This document shows positions 8,621 through 18,842 of a stretch of 64,000 bases of DNA, in pieces (the stretch's first letter is position 1; every line of letters starts with the position of its first letter). Origin of the DNA: a bacterium (lineage in GTDB: Bacteria; Joyebacterota; Joyebacteria; Joyebacterales; Joyebacteraceae); the NCBI GenBank assembly GCA_029990205.1, contig JAPEKQ010000010.1:29731-93730 (forward strand), written 5' to 3'. The translations under genes were made by a program, and so were the position numbers. The notes beneath the pieces are model-generated. The model searched no databases and was not told where the DNA came from. It worked only from the letters and a program-made list of their open reading frames with translations.

Positions 8621-8635
8621 GGGAGCGGCCGAAGG

Positions 8636-9628
8636 TCAGCCGACGGCCTTCAGGCAGTCGTGGATGTGGATGACGCCGGAGGGAGCACCGCTCTCATCGA
8701 GGATGATGAGCGACGTGATGGGACTCGATCCCATCGTCTCCATGAGCTCCAGCGCCCTGACTACGAGTTCATCAACGCCGATGGTCTTCGGGTCCCTCGT
8801 CATCACGTCCCCGACACGGACCGACAGGATGTCCTCGTGCTGCATCATGATCCGCTTGAGGTCGCCGTCTGTCAGGAGGCCGGCCAGCTTCCCCTGCCCG
8901 TCGACCACGGTCGTCACGCCGAGCCGCTTGTTCGCTATCTCGACGACGGCATCGCGCATCAGGGCGTCCTCGCCCACGACCGGGAGGTCGTCACCCGAGT
9001 GCATCACCTCACCCACGGTCAGGCGGAGACGCCGTCCGAGCGCGCCGCCGGGGTGAAAGTCCGCGAACTGACCTGCGTCGACGTCCTTCTCCTTGAGCAC
9101 CGCAACGGCCAGCGCGTCGCCAAGCGCGAGCGCCGCCGTCGTGCTGGCCGTCGGCACCAGGTCCATAGGACAGGCCTCACGCTCGACCGTCGCGTCGAGC
9201 ACGATGTCGGCCTCTCGAGCGAGCGAGGAATCCAGGCGGCCCGTGATGACGATCAGCGGAATCTCCAGTCGACGGAAGGCCGGGACGAGCTGGAGCAGCT
9301 CATCACCCTCCCCCGACTTCGAGATGGCAAGCACGACGTCCCGGGTGCTCAGACTGCCCAGGTCGCCGTGTGCGGCCTCCGACGGATGAAGGAAGAAGGC
9401 GGGCGTCCCGGTGCTTGCCACGGTTGCGGCGATCTTGCGTCCGATGATCCCGGACTTCCCAACGCCGCAGACAACGAGTGAGCCGCGGGCATTGACGACC
9501 GTCTCAACAGCCCGCGAGAAGGACTCATCGATCCGGTCCGCCATGCGACCGAGCGCTTCGGCCTCGATGCCGAGCACCTCCCTCGCCACGTCGCGGCGTG
9601 TCCCCTCTCTCTCCGTCCGTCCGCTCAC
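8636..9628 (-). CDS. kdsD: Arabinose-5-phosphate isomerase (SIS + two CBS)
   Basis: 330-aa enzyme interconverting ribulose-5-phosphate and arabinose-5-phosphate, the first step to Kdo. The SIS domain carries GVGKSG (55-60), HPSEAAHGDLG and SKSGEGDE. Two CBS domains follow from about residue 215 (EVMHSGDDLPVV, DVMTRDPKTIG). The GTG at 9628 is chosen because GGAGAG lies just upstream and it gives the standard length; the frame stays open well upstream but that sequence is arginine-rich and non-homologous. It forms a Kdo operon with kdsC, kdsA, pyrG and kdsB. Confidence 0.95.
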   Translation of the reverse strand: MSGRTEREGTRRDVAREVLGIEAEALGRMADRIDESFSRAVETVVNARGSLVVCGVGKSGIIGRKIAATVASTGTPAFFLHPSEAAHGDLGSLSTRDVVLAISKSGEGDELLQLVPAFRRLEIPLIVITGRLDSSLAREADIVLDATVEREACPMDLVPTASTTAALALGDALAVAVLKEKDVDAGQFADFHPGGALGRRLRLTVGEVMHSGDDLPVVGEDALMRDAVVEIANKRLGVTTVVDGQGKLAGLLTDGDLKRIMMQHEDILSVRVGDVMTRDPKTIGVDELVVRALELMETMGSSPITSLIILDESGAPSGVIHIHDCLKAVG

Positions 9629-9674
9629 GTCTCTCTCCGGTGTATGTGCTCCGTCACCCCTTCGGGGCGCGGCG

Positions 9675-10208
9675 CTACGCCTTCGCGATGTAGTCGGCGA
9701 CGACCGCATCCCAGTCGCCGCGTGCCTTGAGGATCGTCTCGACGACCTCGCGGATGGCGCCCGAACCGCCGTTCGCATCTGCGACGTTCGTGACGCGAGC
9801 CAACACGTCCGAGCACGAATCCGCCACAGCCACGCCGTAGCCGACAGCCTCGAGCGGCTCGATGTCGACGATGTCGTCACCGACGTACGCCACGTTCTCG
9901 AGCGCGATCCCGAGTTCCGCCGTCATCTCGCCGACCCGCTTGAGCTTCGCGTGGATGCCCTGATGGACTCGCGTCACGCCGAGCATCTCGGCACGCCGCT
10001 CCACGATCGTGGAGCTCCGCGCCGACAGAAAGGCCACCTCGATGCCGGCGTGCTGCGCGAACTTGATGGCGATGCCGTCTTTGACCGAGAAGAACTTGAT
10101 CTCCTCTCCGTCGCGGCCGAGCACGAGATGTGATGTCGTGAGAACGCCGTCCACGTCGAGCACGAGGAGCCGTATCCCTGATGCGAGTTCGCGGTCGATG
10201 CTGAGCAT
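9675..10208 (-). CDS. kdsC: Kdo-8-phosphate phosphatase
   Basis: 177-aa C0-type HAD phosphatase releasing Kdo from Kdo-8-phosphate. Catalytic aspartates are D18 and D20 in LDVDGVLT. KDGIAIK, LSARSS (motif II serine) and YVGDDIVDIEP (motif IV) complete the HAD set. Length matches tetrameric KdsC with no cap domain. The ATG has GGAAGG about 7 nt upstream. It lies 21 bp after kdsA and 46 bp before kdsD. Confidence 0.96.
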   Translation of the reverse strand: MLSIDRELASGIRLLVLDVDGVLTTSHLVLGRDGEEIKFFSVKDGIAIKFAQHAGIEVAFLSARSSTIVERRAEMLGVTRVHQGIHAKLKRVGEMTAELGIALENVAYVGDDIVDIEPLEAVGYGVAVADSCSDVLARVTNVADANGGSGAIREVVETILKARGDWDAVVADYIAKA

Positions 10209-10229
10209 GCGTCTGCCTTCCGTAAGAGG

Positions 10230-11069
10230 TCAGGCCTCGTCTGCGAACGGTTGAGCCGTGTCCGAGACCGCAAGCGCCTGCTCGGCGAGCCTCTCGAACT
10301 TCGAGAGCGGTACCATCGACGCAGCGTCCGAGAGCGCCTCGGCGGGGTTCGGGTGGGTCTCGATGAAGACGGCGTCACACCCGGCCGCGCAGGCGGCGCG
10401 CGTCAGCACCGGGACGAACTCGGGCTGTCCTCCACTCACGCCGGCACCGGCGCCCGGGAGCTGGACGCTGTGGGTCGCGTCGAACACGACCGGACACCCG
10501 GTCGCCCGGAGCACCTGGATCCCGCGCATGTCTACGATGAGATTATGATACCCGAAACTCACGCCGCGCTCCGTCAACAGCACGGCCTCAGCCCCGGCCG
10601 CCGTCGCCTTGGCCGCCACGCGCTCCATGTCCTCGGGCGCGAGGAACTGCCCCTTCTTGATGTTCACGGGTCGCCCGCATGCAGCGGCCGCCTCCATCAG
10701 ACGGGTCTGACGGCAGAGGAACGCGGGGATCTGGATGGCGTCGAGCACGGCGGCCGCCGCCTCGACCTCAACATCGGTGTGGACGTCGGAGATCACGGGG
10801 AGCCCGGTCTCCGCCCGCACCCGCGCGAGCATCGCGAGACCGTCCCGCGGACCGGGACCGGCGTACGAGCCGGGTGACATGCGATTGTCCTTCAGATAGG
10901 ACGCCTTGAAGATGAGGCCGACGCCGAGCCTCTCGGCGATGCCCGAGAGCTCTCGCGCGGTCGCCAGCAGGGTCTTCTCATCCTCAATGACGCACGGGCC
11001 GGCGATGAACGCGAGCCGTTCGCCTCGTCCGATCCGGACGTCACCGATCTTGACTGGGTTCTGCACCAC
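10230..11069 (-). CDS. kdsA: Kdo-8-phosphate synthase
   Basis: 279-aa aldolase condensing phosphoenolpyruvate with arabinose-5-phosphate. Recognisable segments are FIAGPCVIE, FKASYLKDNR (usually FKASFDKANR), ISDVHT, PAFLCRQT, VNIKKGQF, ERGVSFGYHNL, FDATHSVQLPG and FIETHPNP. FIAGPCVIE retains the cysteine of the metal-dependent KDO8PS class. It lies 11 bp downstream of pyrG and 21 bp upstream of kdsC, in one transcription unit. Confidence 0.97.
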   Translation of the reverse strand: MVQNPVKIGDVRIGRGERLAFIAGPCVIEDEKTLLATARELSGIAERLGVGLIFKASYLKDNRMSPGSYAGPGPRDGLAMLARVRAETGLPVISDVHTDVEVEAAAAVLDAIQIPAFLCRQTRLMEAAAACGRPVNIKKGQFLAPEDMERVAAKATAAGAEAVLLTERGVSFGYHNLIVDMRGIQVLRATGCPVVFDATHSVQLPGAGAGVSGGQPEFVPVLTRAACAAGCDAVFIETHPNPAEALSDAASMVPLSKFERLAEQALAVSDTAQPFADEA

Positions 11070-11080
11070 AGACCTCCGCG

Positions 11081-12757
<1,677 letters not shown>

Positions 12758-12777
12758 TCACCATCGGTGCACGATGT

Positions 12778-13539
12778 CTACGGCGAGAGCTCCGCCTCGC
12801 CTGACGCGACAAGCTCTTCGAGCGGTCCCAGGTCCTCGGGCCGGTCGACACCGGGTCGCCCGTGATCGGCGATGGCCACGCCGATCGAGAGCCCCATTTC
12901 GAGCGCCCTGAGCTGTTCCAGACATTCGGTCGTTTCGAGTTCTCCCCGCGGGGCCGCGGCGAATCGCTCGAGGGCCGAACGACGGAAGCAGTATAGCCCA
13001 ACGTGATGCAGATACAACCCGTTTCGCCCCGTCGCGGCCTCTTTGGACGACGGGATGGCGGCGCGCGAGAAGTAGAGCGCCCTTCCGTCCTCCGTGACCG
13101 CGACCTTGACAACGTCCCGACTGAAATAGCCGTCCTCGTCCGCGCACGGATACGCGAGGGTCGTGATATCGAACCCCCGCTCGAGGAGCATGACGGCCTT
13201 GTCGATGTCGGACGGGTCGATCAGGGGCTGATCGACCTGAAGGCTCACAACGATGTCGGCGGCCCGGTCACGGACCGCTATCGCCGACCGGTCACTCCCG
13301 GTCGCGCACGGCTGCCGGACGAGGGCGACGTCGGCCCCCAGTTCCCCGGCGCGCCCGGCGATCTCGTCGCTGTCCGTCGCCACCAGCGTACCGTCGACGG
13401 TCGCCGCGGCCCCCAACCTGCCAAGGACGTGCTCGATCAGAGGACGTCCGGCCAGCAGAGCCAGCGGCTTCCCCGGAAAGCGTGTCGAACCAAGACGGCA
13501 CGGTACGACACCGAGCACGATTGCACCGAGCTTCGCCAT
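12778..13539 (-). CDS. kdsB: CMP-Kdo synthetase (3-deoxy-manno-octulosonate cytidylyltransferase)
   Basis: 253-aa nucleotidyltransferase activating Kdo with CTP for lipid A-core assembly. The nucleotide loop is VPCRLGSTRFPGKPL (usual form IPARYASTRLPGKPL). YLHHVGLYCFRR and TECLEQLRALEMG are typical KdsB. The metal/substrate motif reads LQVDQPLI instead of QGDEPLI, keeping the aspartate but changing two neighbours. Length and position next to pyrG and kdsA make the assignment firm. The substitutions could reflect an altered sugar acid. Confidence 0.92.
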   Translation of the reverse strand: MAKLGAIVLGVVPCRLGSTRFPGKPLALLAGRPLIEHVLGRLGAAATVDGTLVATDSDEIAGRAGELGADVALVRQPCATGSDRSAIAVRDRAADIVVSLQVDQPLIDPSDIDKAVMLLERGFDITTLAYPCADEDGYFSRDVVKVAVTEDGRALYFSRAAIPSSKEAATGRNGLYLHHVGLYCFRRSALERFAAAPRGELETTECLEQLRALEMGLSIGVAIADHGRPGVDRPEDLGPLEELVASGEAELSP

Positions 13540-13560
13540 GATGCCTCTTTGGATGAGGTG

Positions 13561-14214
13561 CTACTTGTAGTTGAGAACGAGGACCTTCCGCATCTCCGGG
13601 AGGGTCTCCTTCGTGATCTCGACGTCCGTCGAACCGACCTGCTCGACGTCCTCCATCAGTTTGAGGAAGTCGTCGACCGGCTGGATCGGAAAACCGATAT
13701 CCTCGGTCTTGTAGTGCATCGGGATGACGACACGCGCACCGAGCTTCTCGGCCACGTCTCGCGCCTCCTCCGGACCGATCGTGTAGTACCCGCCGACCGG
13801 CGCCAGAAGCACGTCGACCCCACCGAGCTCCGCTGCCTCACCATCGGAGAGAACATGTCCCAGGTCACCCAGATGCCCCACGCGCACGCCGTCAACATCC
13901 ATCACGTGGATGGTGTTCCGTCCACGGTCCTGCCCTTTGCACTCGTCGTGAAACGTGCTGAGGCTGGTGATGGCGACACCGTGAGACTCGACCGCCTCCC
14001 CGCCGCGAACGACATCCGGGGATCCGGGAATCTGATCGACCGCGTTGTGGTCAGCGTGGTCGTGGCTGATCGTCACGATGTCGGCACTGTCATGGATCGG
14101 CGCGTACCCCACTGCTCCGTCGTACGACCCCGCTTCAAACGGATCGGTGATGATCTTCGTACCGCTGCTGGCTTCTATCAGAAAGGACGAATGTCCAAGC
14201 CACCTGATCTTCAT
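13561..14214 (-). CDS. UPF0173-type metallo-beta-lactamase-fold hydrolase
   Basis: 217-aa metal-dependent hydrolase. It opens KIRWLGHSSFLIE and carries the metal motif HxHxDH as SHDHADHN, with HLGDLGH and VIPMHYKT supplying further ligands. Length matches UPF0173. The ATG at 14214 has GGAGG 10 nt upstream. The physiological substrate of the family is unknown. It lies between the rpmA terminator and kdsB, 21 bp upstream of kdsB, so it may lead that operon. No obvious promoter was seen in the 56 bp after the terminator. Confidence 0.85.
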   Translation of the reverse strand: MKIRWLGHSSFLIEASSGTKIITDPFEAGSYDGAVGYAPIHDSADIVTISHDHADHNAVDQIPGSPDVVRGGEAVESHGVAITSLSTFHDECKGQDRGRNTIHVMDVDGVRVGHLGDLGHVLSDGEAAELGGVDVLLAPVGGYYTIGPEEARDVAEKLGARVVIPMHYKTEDIGFPIQPVDDFLKLMEDVEQVGSTDVEITKETLPEMRKVLVLNYK

Positions 14215-14270
14215 CGAGTTGCATCCTCCCGGCAAGTCGCCGGTCTGCTAGCCCTCTTCGATACCCAAAC

Positions 14271-14311
14271 AAAAAGGCGTCCCGGAAGGGCAGGCCGCCC
14301 TCCAGGACACC
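14271..14311 (-). terminator. Rho-independent terminator of rplU-rpmA
   Basis: On the minus strand GGTGTCC and GGACGCC (positions 14311-14305 and 14282-14276) close a GC-rich stem with inner pairing GGGC/GCCC. It is followed directly by TTTTTGTTT. It lies about 60 bp after the rpmA stop and is the only classic U-tract terminator found in the window. Confidence 0.88.
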
Positions 14312-14373
14312 TCTCGGTTTCCCACTCTTCAGCTACAGACCTCGGTCCATCCTCGTCGTCCACCACCAACTCC

Positions 14374-14640
14374 CTAGACAACCTCGGTCAGCGCCTCGAC
14401 GACAACGCGCTTGCGGTCTCGTCCCCAGCGCTCGAACTTCACATTCCCGTCGGCGAGCGCGAACAGCGTGTCGTCGCCGCCGATCCCAACGTTCTCGCCC
14501 GGGTAGAACTTCGTACCGCGCTGCTTCAGGATGATCGTGCCGGCACGGACGAACTGCCCGGCGTACCGCTTGATACCCAGCCGCTTCGCGTTCGAATCGC
14601 GGCCGTTCCTGGAGCTGCCTACACCCTTCTTGTGTGCCAC
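14374..14640 (-). CDS. rpmA: 50S ribosomal protein L27
   Basis: 88-aa L27, part of the peptidyl-transferase neighbourhood of the large subunit. It starts [16 protein letters not shown], the canonical N-terminus without the cleavable extension seen in Firmicutes, and continues with [13 protein letters not shown] and [12 protein letters not shown]. It follows rplU by 30 bp and ends before a U-tract terminator. Confidence 0.98.
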   Translation of the reverse strand: MAHKKGVGSSRNGRDSNAKRLGIKRYAGQFVRAGTIILKQRGTKFYPGENVGIGGDDTLFALADGNVKFERWGRDRKRVVVEALTEVV

Positions 14641-14670
14641 GTCACTGCCTCCTGAGAACGACGAGGGTCG

Positions 14671-14982
14671 TTATCCGATGCTCCCGATCCGGAGTTCGGT
14701 GTAGTCCTGCCGGTGACCCTTCGTCCGCTGATAACCCTTCCTGCGCTTCTTCTTGTAGACGATGACCTTGCGGTTCTTCCCATGGCTGACGATCTCGGCT
14801 GATACGCTGGCATTCTCCACCAGCGGAGCACCGATCGAGACGTCATCACCACGCTTGACCGCGAGGATCTCGCTCAGCTCGACGCTCTCGCCCACTTCCG
14901 AGCGAATGCGCGGGACCCGGACGGTGTCACCCTCCGAGACCTTGAACTGGAGCCCGCCGGTCCTGACGATGGCGTAGTCCAC
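14671..14982 (-). CDS. rplU: 50S ribosomal protein L21
   Basis: 103-aa L21, the normal length for the family. It starts at GTG (VDYAIVRTGGLQFKV), 4 nt after a GGGAGG ribosome-binding site, and ends with the basic YKKKRRKGYQRTKGHRQ tail. Upstream codons in the same frame lack L21 homology and cross the promoter. The gene is first in a two-gene operon with rpmA. Confidence 0.97.
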   Translation of the reverse strand: MDYAIVRTGGLQFKVSEGDTVRVPRIRSEVGESVELSEILAVKRGDDVSIGAPLVENASVSAEIVSHGKNRKVIVYKKKRRKGYQRTKGHRQDYTELRIGSIG

Positions 14983-15035
14983 TGTGCCTCCCGATGTCAC
15001 ATAGATTTGTGGAGTTTCATGTTCCAAACCTTCAT

Positions 15036-15063
15036 AGTATATAGCTATCCACGGGAGTGTCAA
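15036..15063 (-). promoter_or_regulatory. Strong sigma-70 promoter of rplU-rpmA
   Basis: Minus strand TTGACA (15063-15058, perfect) and TATACT (15041-15036, 5 of 6) with a 16-bp spacer. The site is in the divergent region between rplU and the EamA gene, roughly 50 bp upstream of the rplU start. The local sequence is AT-richer than its surroundings. Confidence 0.85.
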
Positions 15064-15162
15064 GCCCCATCTCAGAGCTTCTCTCCGCAGCCGCTTCGTG
15101 CTAGCCTCTTCCCCTATCGCTCCCGGCGTGGTGTCTGGGAGACCCAACCATCAGGAGAATCA

Positions 15163-16062
15163 GTGAACATCGCTCACATCCCCCACGCAGGCGAAATCCT
15201 CTCGGTTCTGGCGGCCGTCGTCTGGTCGGTCTCCGTCGTGCTCTTCCGTCTCAGCGGCAAGCGGATGACCCCCTTCAACCTCAACTTCTTCAAGAACATC
15301 GTGGCCAGTCTGCTCCTCATCGCCACGCTGCTCCTCATCGGTATGCCGCTGGTCCGCGATGTCCCGCTCGCCGACTACGCACTGCTCTTCCTCGCCGGGT
15401 TCCTCGGGATCACCATCGCCGACACGCTCTTCTTCAAGGGGCTCAACCTCGTCGGCGCGGGACTCTCGCAGGTCGTCGGGTGCGCGTATCCGCCGTCGGT
15501 CATCCTGCTCTCGTTCTTCTTTCTCGGCGAGCGCCTGACTTGGGGGGATATGGCCGGGACGGTGCTCATTCTCGCGGGCATCTTCCTGTCCACTCGTCAC
15601 GAACCGCCCGAAGGTACGACCCGCGCGGATCTTCGTCGAGGGATCCTCATCGGCACCGCCTCGATGGTCATCATGGCCATCGGCGTCGTCATCACCAAAC
15701 CGGTCCTTAACCGCTCCCCCGTGCTCTGGGCGACGACCATCCGGCTCCTGGGCGGCGTTTTCACGATGATGCTCATCACCGCCGTCTCGAAACGCCACCG
15801 GAGCGCGTGGCGCACCTTCATCCCGACACGGTCGTGGAGAGTCACGGTGCCGGCCTCGATCATGGGCGCCTACCTGGCCATGATCATCTGGCTCGGAGGG
15901 ATGAAGTTCACCCAGGCGTCGATCGCCTCGATCCTCAATCAGACCAGCGCCATCTTCGTCCTCCCGGTCGCCGCGATCGTGCTCGGCGAGCGGATCACGC
16001 GTCAGAAGCTCCTCGCCGTGATCCTCGGGGTCACGGGCGTTGCTCTGGTCACGATTCTGTAG
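15163..16062 (+). CDS. EamA/DMT-family transporter
   Basis: 299-aa inner-membrane protein with ten predicted hydrophobic helices arranged as two EamA repeats. The first begins ILSVLAAVVWSVSVVLFRLS and the second begins after the basic loop HEPPEGTTRADLRRG with ILIGTASMVIMAIGVVITKP. The ends FFFLGERLTWGD and VLGERITRQK are the paired family motifs. The GTG at 15163 follows AGGAG by about 5 nt. It is the only plus-strand gene in the window and is divergent from rplU. The substrate (metabolite or drug) cannot be predicted. Confidence 0.9.
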   Translation: MNIAHIPHAGEILSVLAAVVWSVSVVLFRLSGKRMTPFNLNFFKNIVASLLLIATLLLIGMPLVRDVPLADYALLFLAGFLGITIADTLFFKGLNLVGAGLSQVVGCAYPPSVILLSFFFLGERLTWGDMAGTVLILAGIFLSTRHEPPEGTTRADLRRGILIGTASMVIMAIGVVITKPVLNRSPVLWATTIRLLGGVFTMMLITAVSKRHRSAWRTFIPTRSWRVTVPASIMGAYLAMIIWLGGMKFTQASIASILNQTSAIFVLPVAAIVLGERITRQKLLAVILGVTGVALVTIL

Positions 16063-16071
16063 GACTCCCTG

Positions 16072-16851
16072 TTACACCCCGAACTCCTCGCCCAGCTCGA
16101 CCAGCAGCCGGTCGATCCAGGCACCCGCCTCCGCGTGGCGCGCGCGGATGTCCTCGGCGTCGCGGACGAAGAAGAACGGGCGAAGCCGTGTCACGAGTTC
16201 CTCGGGCAGGTCGTACTGGATGTATCTGGTGTGGAACTGCTGACGGCCGGGGCAGTGGCGCATCCGGAGCAGCTCGACCAGCGGCCGCAGCATCGAGCCG
16301 TTGTAGTACGCGAGCGCCTCGAGCTCGTTCCCGCGCGCGAGTTCCTTGAGCGTTCCGGTCCTCCCGAGCGCCGTCGTCTGCTTGAGCGCTGCAACGCGCT
16401 TCCCCAGACGCTCGCGCGTCTCCCCCGGGTCCGCCGGGGTCTGGTCGATGAATCCGGCCCGGTCGAAGTGGACGAACGCCTTCCCGTGCGTCTCGGGCTC
16501 GAGGAACTTCCTCTTGGTGTCGTCGTCCATGAAGCAGGTATCCACGAACTCGTATGGGCTCGCGCCCTCCAGCATGTAGAACACCTGCGAATGACCGTGC
16601 CACGCCGGCTCAGGGAGCCGGTAACGGACCGCGAACGGCGCCAGGTTCCCCAACGCCTCATCGACGAGCGCGATCGCTGCATCCTTCGTGCCGCTCTTGA
16701 CGGCGATCATCATGTCGACATCCGACCACTCGTCGACGCGGTCGAACGCGGCCGCCCCGCCTTCCCAAAGCGCCGTGACGTCATCGGACGCCTCGAGCGC
16801 TGTGGTGATCGCCGTCACAATGTCCTTACGCCTGATCCTGAACTCCGGCAT
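16072..16851 (-). CDS. MNT-like nucleotidyltransferase-domain protein
   Basis: 259-aa predicted nucleotidyltransferase. A short helix is followed by LWEGGAAAFDRVDEWSDVDMMIAV, resembling the GG/GS...DxD active-site core of the polymerase-beta superfamily. The middle and C-terminal parts (EFVDTCFMDDDTKRKF, NGSMLRPLVELLRMRHCP) are helical and not assigned to a known subfamily. The ATG at 16851 has AGGAGG 5 nt upstream. It follows the methyltransferase by 14 bp. No HEPN partner is adjacent, so a toxin-antitoxin role is not supported. Confidence 0.7.
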   Translation of the reverse strand: MPEFRIRRKDIVTAITTALEASDDVTALWEGGAAAFDRVDEWSDVDMMIAVKSGTKDAAIALVDEALGNLAPFAVRYRLPEPAWHGHSQVFYMLEGASPYEFVDTCFMDDDTKRKFLEPETHGKAFVHFDRAGFIDQTPADPGETRERLGKRVAALKQTTALGRTGTLKELARGNELEALAYYNGSMLRPLVELLRMRHCPGRQQFHTRYIQYDLPEELVTRLRPFFFVRDAEDIRARHAEAGAWIDRLLVELGEEFGV

Positions 16852-16865
16852 CCGACCCTCCTGAT

Positions 16866-17582
16866 TCACTTCGTTCCGGTCGCGATGATGTGCGTCGCAC
16901 CGGCGAAACCCACGCGGTGCAACCTGTCTCGCAGATCCTCTCCCCGCGCTACCAGCGACGCGACATCCTCGCCGTCGGTCTCCTCAGCGCGAGCCTTGTA
17001 CGCATCGATCGCCTGCTCGATCTGCGCCACGGTCTCCGCGGCCAGCGGGTCGGCATCGTCGTCCTTGTAGTCATCGATGGCGAGCCCGGAGAGCGGCAGA
17101 GTCTCCAGGAGATTCCGGATCTCATCCCGTGTGAATGTCTCACGGTGGAACACGCCGCGCGCCGTGTCGATGCGCGCCCACCAGTGGTGGAGCTCAACAT
17201 GCGTCTGCTGCGCCTCGCTCTGATCGTCGCGATACATCTCGAAGATCACGAGCTTTCCCCCCGGCTTGAGGACGCGAAGCATCTCGCTCACACCAGCGTC
17301 AAGCCGCTCCAGGTGGTGGAGTGAGTTCGCGATCGCCACCGTGTCGAACGTCTCGTCCGCGAACGAGAGCTTCTCGACGTCGCCGACCTCGAACGCGAAC
17401 CGCTCGTCCTCGAACGACTCGCGCGCCTTCTCGATCGCTGAACCAAGCGGATCTATCCCCGTTATGGTCTCGAAACTCCCGAGGCACTCGGCAAGCGCCG
17501 CAACGAATCCCCCGGCTCCCGTCGCGACGTCCAGCACGTTCCCACCATCGATGGCGCTCAACGCTCTCTTGAAGCTGTCCAT
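16866..17582 (-). CDS. Class I SAM-dependent methyltransferase
   Basis: 238-aa UbiE-like Rossmann methyltransferase. Motif I is VLDVATGAGGFVAAL, motif II is ITGIDPL, VGDVEKLSF holds the adenine-binding acid, and NSLHHLERLDAGVSEMLRVL plus LKPGGKLVIFE are the post-motif strands. The acceptor is unknown. The ATG at 17582 follows GGAAGGG; an in-frame ATG at 17627 would overlap arfB by 8 bp and add 15 residues of low homology. Probably co-transcribed with arfB and the nucleotidyltransferase. Confidence 0.85.
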   Translation of the reverse strand: MDSFKRALSAIDGGNVLDVATGAGGFVAALAECLGSFETITGIDPLGSAIEKARESFEDERFAFEVGDVEKLSFADETFDTVAIANSLHHLERLDAGVSEMLRVLKPGGKLVIFEMYRDDQSEAQQTHVELHHWWARIDTARGVFHRETFTRDEIRNLLETLPLSGLAIDDYKDDDADPLAAETVAQIEQAIDAYKARAEETDGEDVASLVARGEDLRDRLHRVGFAGATHIIATGTK

Positions 17583-17619
17583 GGATTCCCTTCCGTGCTC
17601 CGGCCGCTCAGCGGCCGTC

Positions 17620-18045
17620 CTAGTCATCCGCCGTTGGCCTCTTCCCTCGGTCCCGCTTCAGACGGCCGCGCTGCTTCTTGCTCGCCAGTCTCCGCTCACG
17701 TGACGCACGGGTCGGCTTCGTCGCGCGCCGGCGCTTCGGACGCGCCGCCGCCTTCTTGATCAGTTTCACCAGTCTGTCGACCGCGTCCTGCCGGTTGCCG
17801 GCCTGCGTTCGGTAGCGTCTGGCATCGATCACGATGACACCGGCCGAAGTCATCCGCCGGCCGGCGACCTTCGGCAGCCGCTCCTTCACACGCTCGGGCA
17901 GCGACGGTGACGCCATGGCATCGAAGCGGAGCTGGACCGCCGTCGCGACCTTGTTCACGTTCTGGCCGCCCGGGCCGGACGAGCGCACGAACTCAAAGGT
18001 GAGTTCGCGCTCCTCAATAGCTATCGTTCGTGTGATCTTGATCAC
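17620..18045 (-). CDS. arfB: Alternative ribosome-rescue factor ArfB (YaeJ-type peptidyl-tRNA hydrolase)
   Basis: 141-aa protein with the release-factor GGQ loop in SSGPGGQNVNKVATAV and a very basic, unstructured C-terminal tail (RPKRRRATKPTRASRERR onward) that inserts into the empty mRNA channel. Absence of the codon-recognition domains separates it from PrfA/PrfB. It rescues stalled ribosomes by hydrolysing peptidyl-tRNA. It overlaps the BtpA-family gene by 4 bp. Confidence 0.93.
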   Translation of the reverse strand: MIKITRTIAIEERELTFEFVRSSGPGGQNVNKVATAVQLRFDAMASPSLPERVKERLPKVAGRRMTSAGVIVIDARRYRTQAGNRQDAVDRLVKLIKKAAARPKRRRATKPTRASRERRLASKKQRGRLKRDRGKRPTADD

Positions 18046-18842
18046 GACGCGCTCCTGGCCTCCCGGAACGCGCGCGCGAATCGCTCGAGTCGCTCGGGGT
18101 CAAGACGCCCCATGAAGCGGCCTCCGACCCTGAGGCAAGAGCCGACGATGAAACCGGCGGCGTGAGGCATGTAGGCTGCGATGTTGTCCGGCGTCATTCC
18201 GGACCCGACGAGCACCGGGACGCGAGCGGCCGCATCGACCGCCGCCAGCTCGTCGACGTCCGGTGGGACCTCCGTCCGCTGACCCGTGACGATGACGCCA
18301 TCGACGTCGAAGAACTCGGCCTGTCTGAGCTCATCGATGATGTCGATGTCACCCTTGATCGCGTGCGAGCAGTGCTTCTTGTGAATGTCCCCGAACACCC
18401 GGATATGCGCGGCCCCCAACCGCCGACGGAGACGGAGCAGCTCACCAGCGCATCCCTCGATCAGCCCGGCCCCCCCGATGTGCGCGAAGACGAACCCCTC
18501 CACGCGCACGAAATCCAGATCGCACTCCGCCGCGACCTCGAGCGCTTCGAGGTTCGCCGCCTCCAGGAGCTGGAGCCCGATCGGTCCGTCGAAGTGCGCG
18601 CGTACGTCCGCCGCAACCTCCTTGACAAGAGACAAGGCCCGGCCGTCGAGCGGCGGTTTGACATACGGCACGTCGTGGCTGTTCTCGAGCACCACCACGT
18701 CGACCCCCGCGGCCGCGTAGTGTGACAGGTCGGAGAGCGCCCTCTCGCGTATCGCGGCGTCGTCCTCCTCGTATCTGGGACTCCCCGGCAGCGGCGCCAG
18801 CGCGATCATGCCCGCGAGGAAACGGGGCGGGAGTGTTCTCAC
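18042..18842 (-). CDS. BtpA-family TIM-barrel protein
   Basis: 266-aa protein of the BtpA/SgcQ family. Visible segments are LAPLPGSPRYEEDD, VVVLENSHDVPYVKPP, GLQLLEAANLEALEVA, FVRVEGFVFAHIGGAG, FGDIHKKHCSHAIKGD, VIVTGQRTEVPPD, VLVGSGMTPDNI and GFIVGSCLRVGGR, a clear beta/alpha barrel with phosphate-binding ends. In cyanobacteria BtpA affects photosystem I; elsewhere the function is unknown and a sugar-phosphate or nucleoside role is likely. The GTG at 18842 overlaps the upstream stop (GTGA); the frame continues upstream but without homology. Confidence 0.88.
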   Translation of the reverse strand: MRTLPPRFLAGMIALAPLPGSPRYEEDDAAIRERALSDLSHYAAAGVDVVVLENSHDVPYVKPPLDGRALSLVKEVAADVRAHFDGPIGLQLLEAANLEALEVAAECDLDFVRVEGFVFAHIGGAGLIEGCAGELLRLRRRLGAAHIRVFGDIHKKHCSHAIKGDIDIIDELRQAEFFDVDGVIVTGQRTEVPPDVDELAAVDAAARVPVLVGSGMTPDNIAAYMPHAAGFIVGSCLRVGGRFMGRLDPERLERFARAFREARSAS

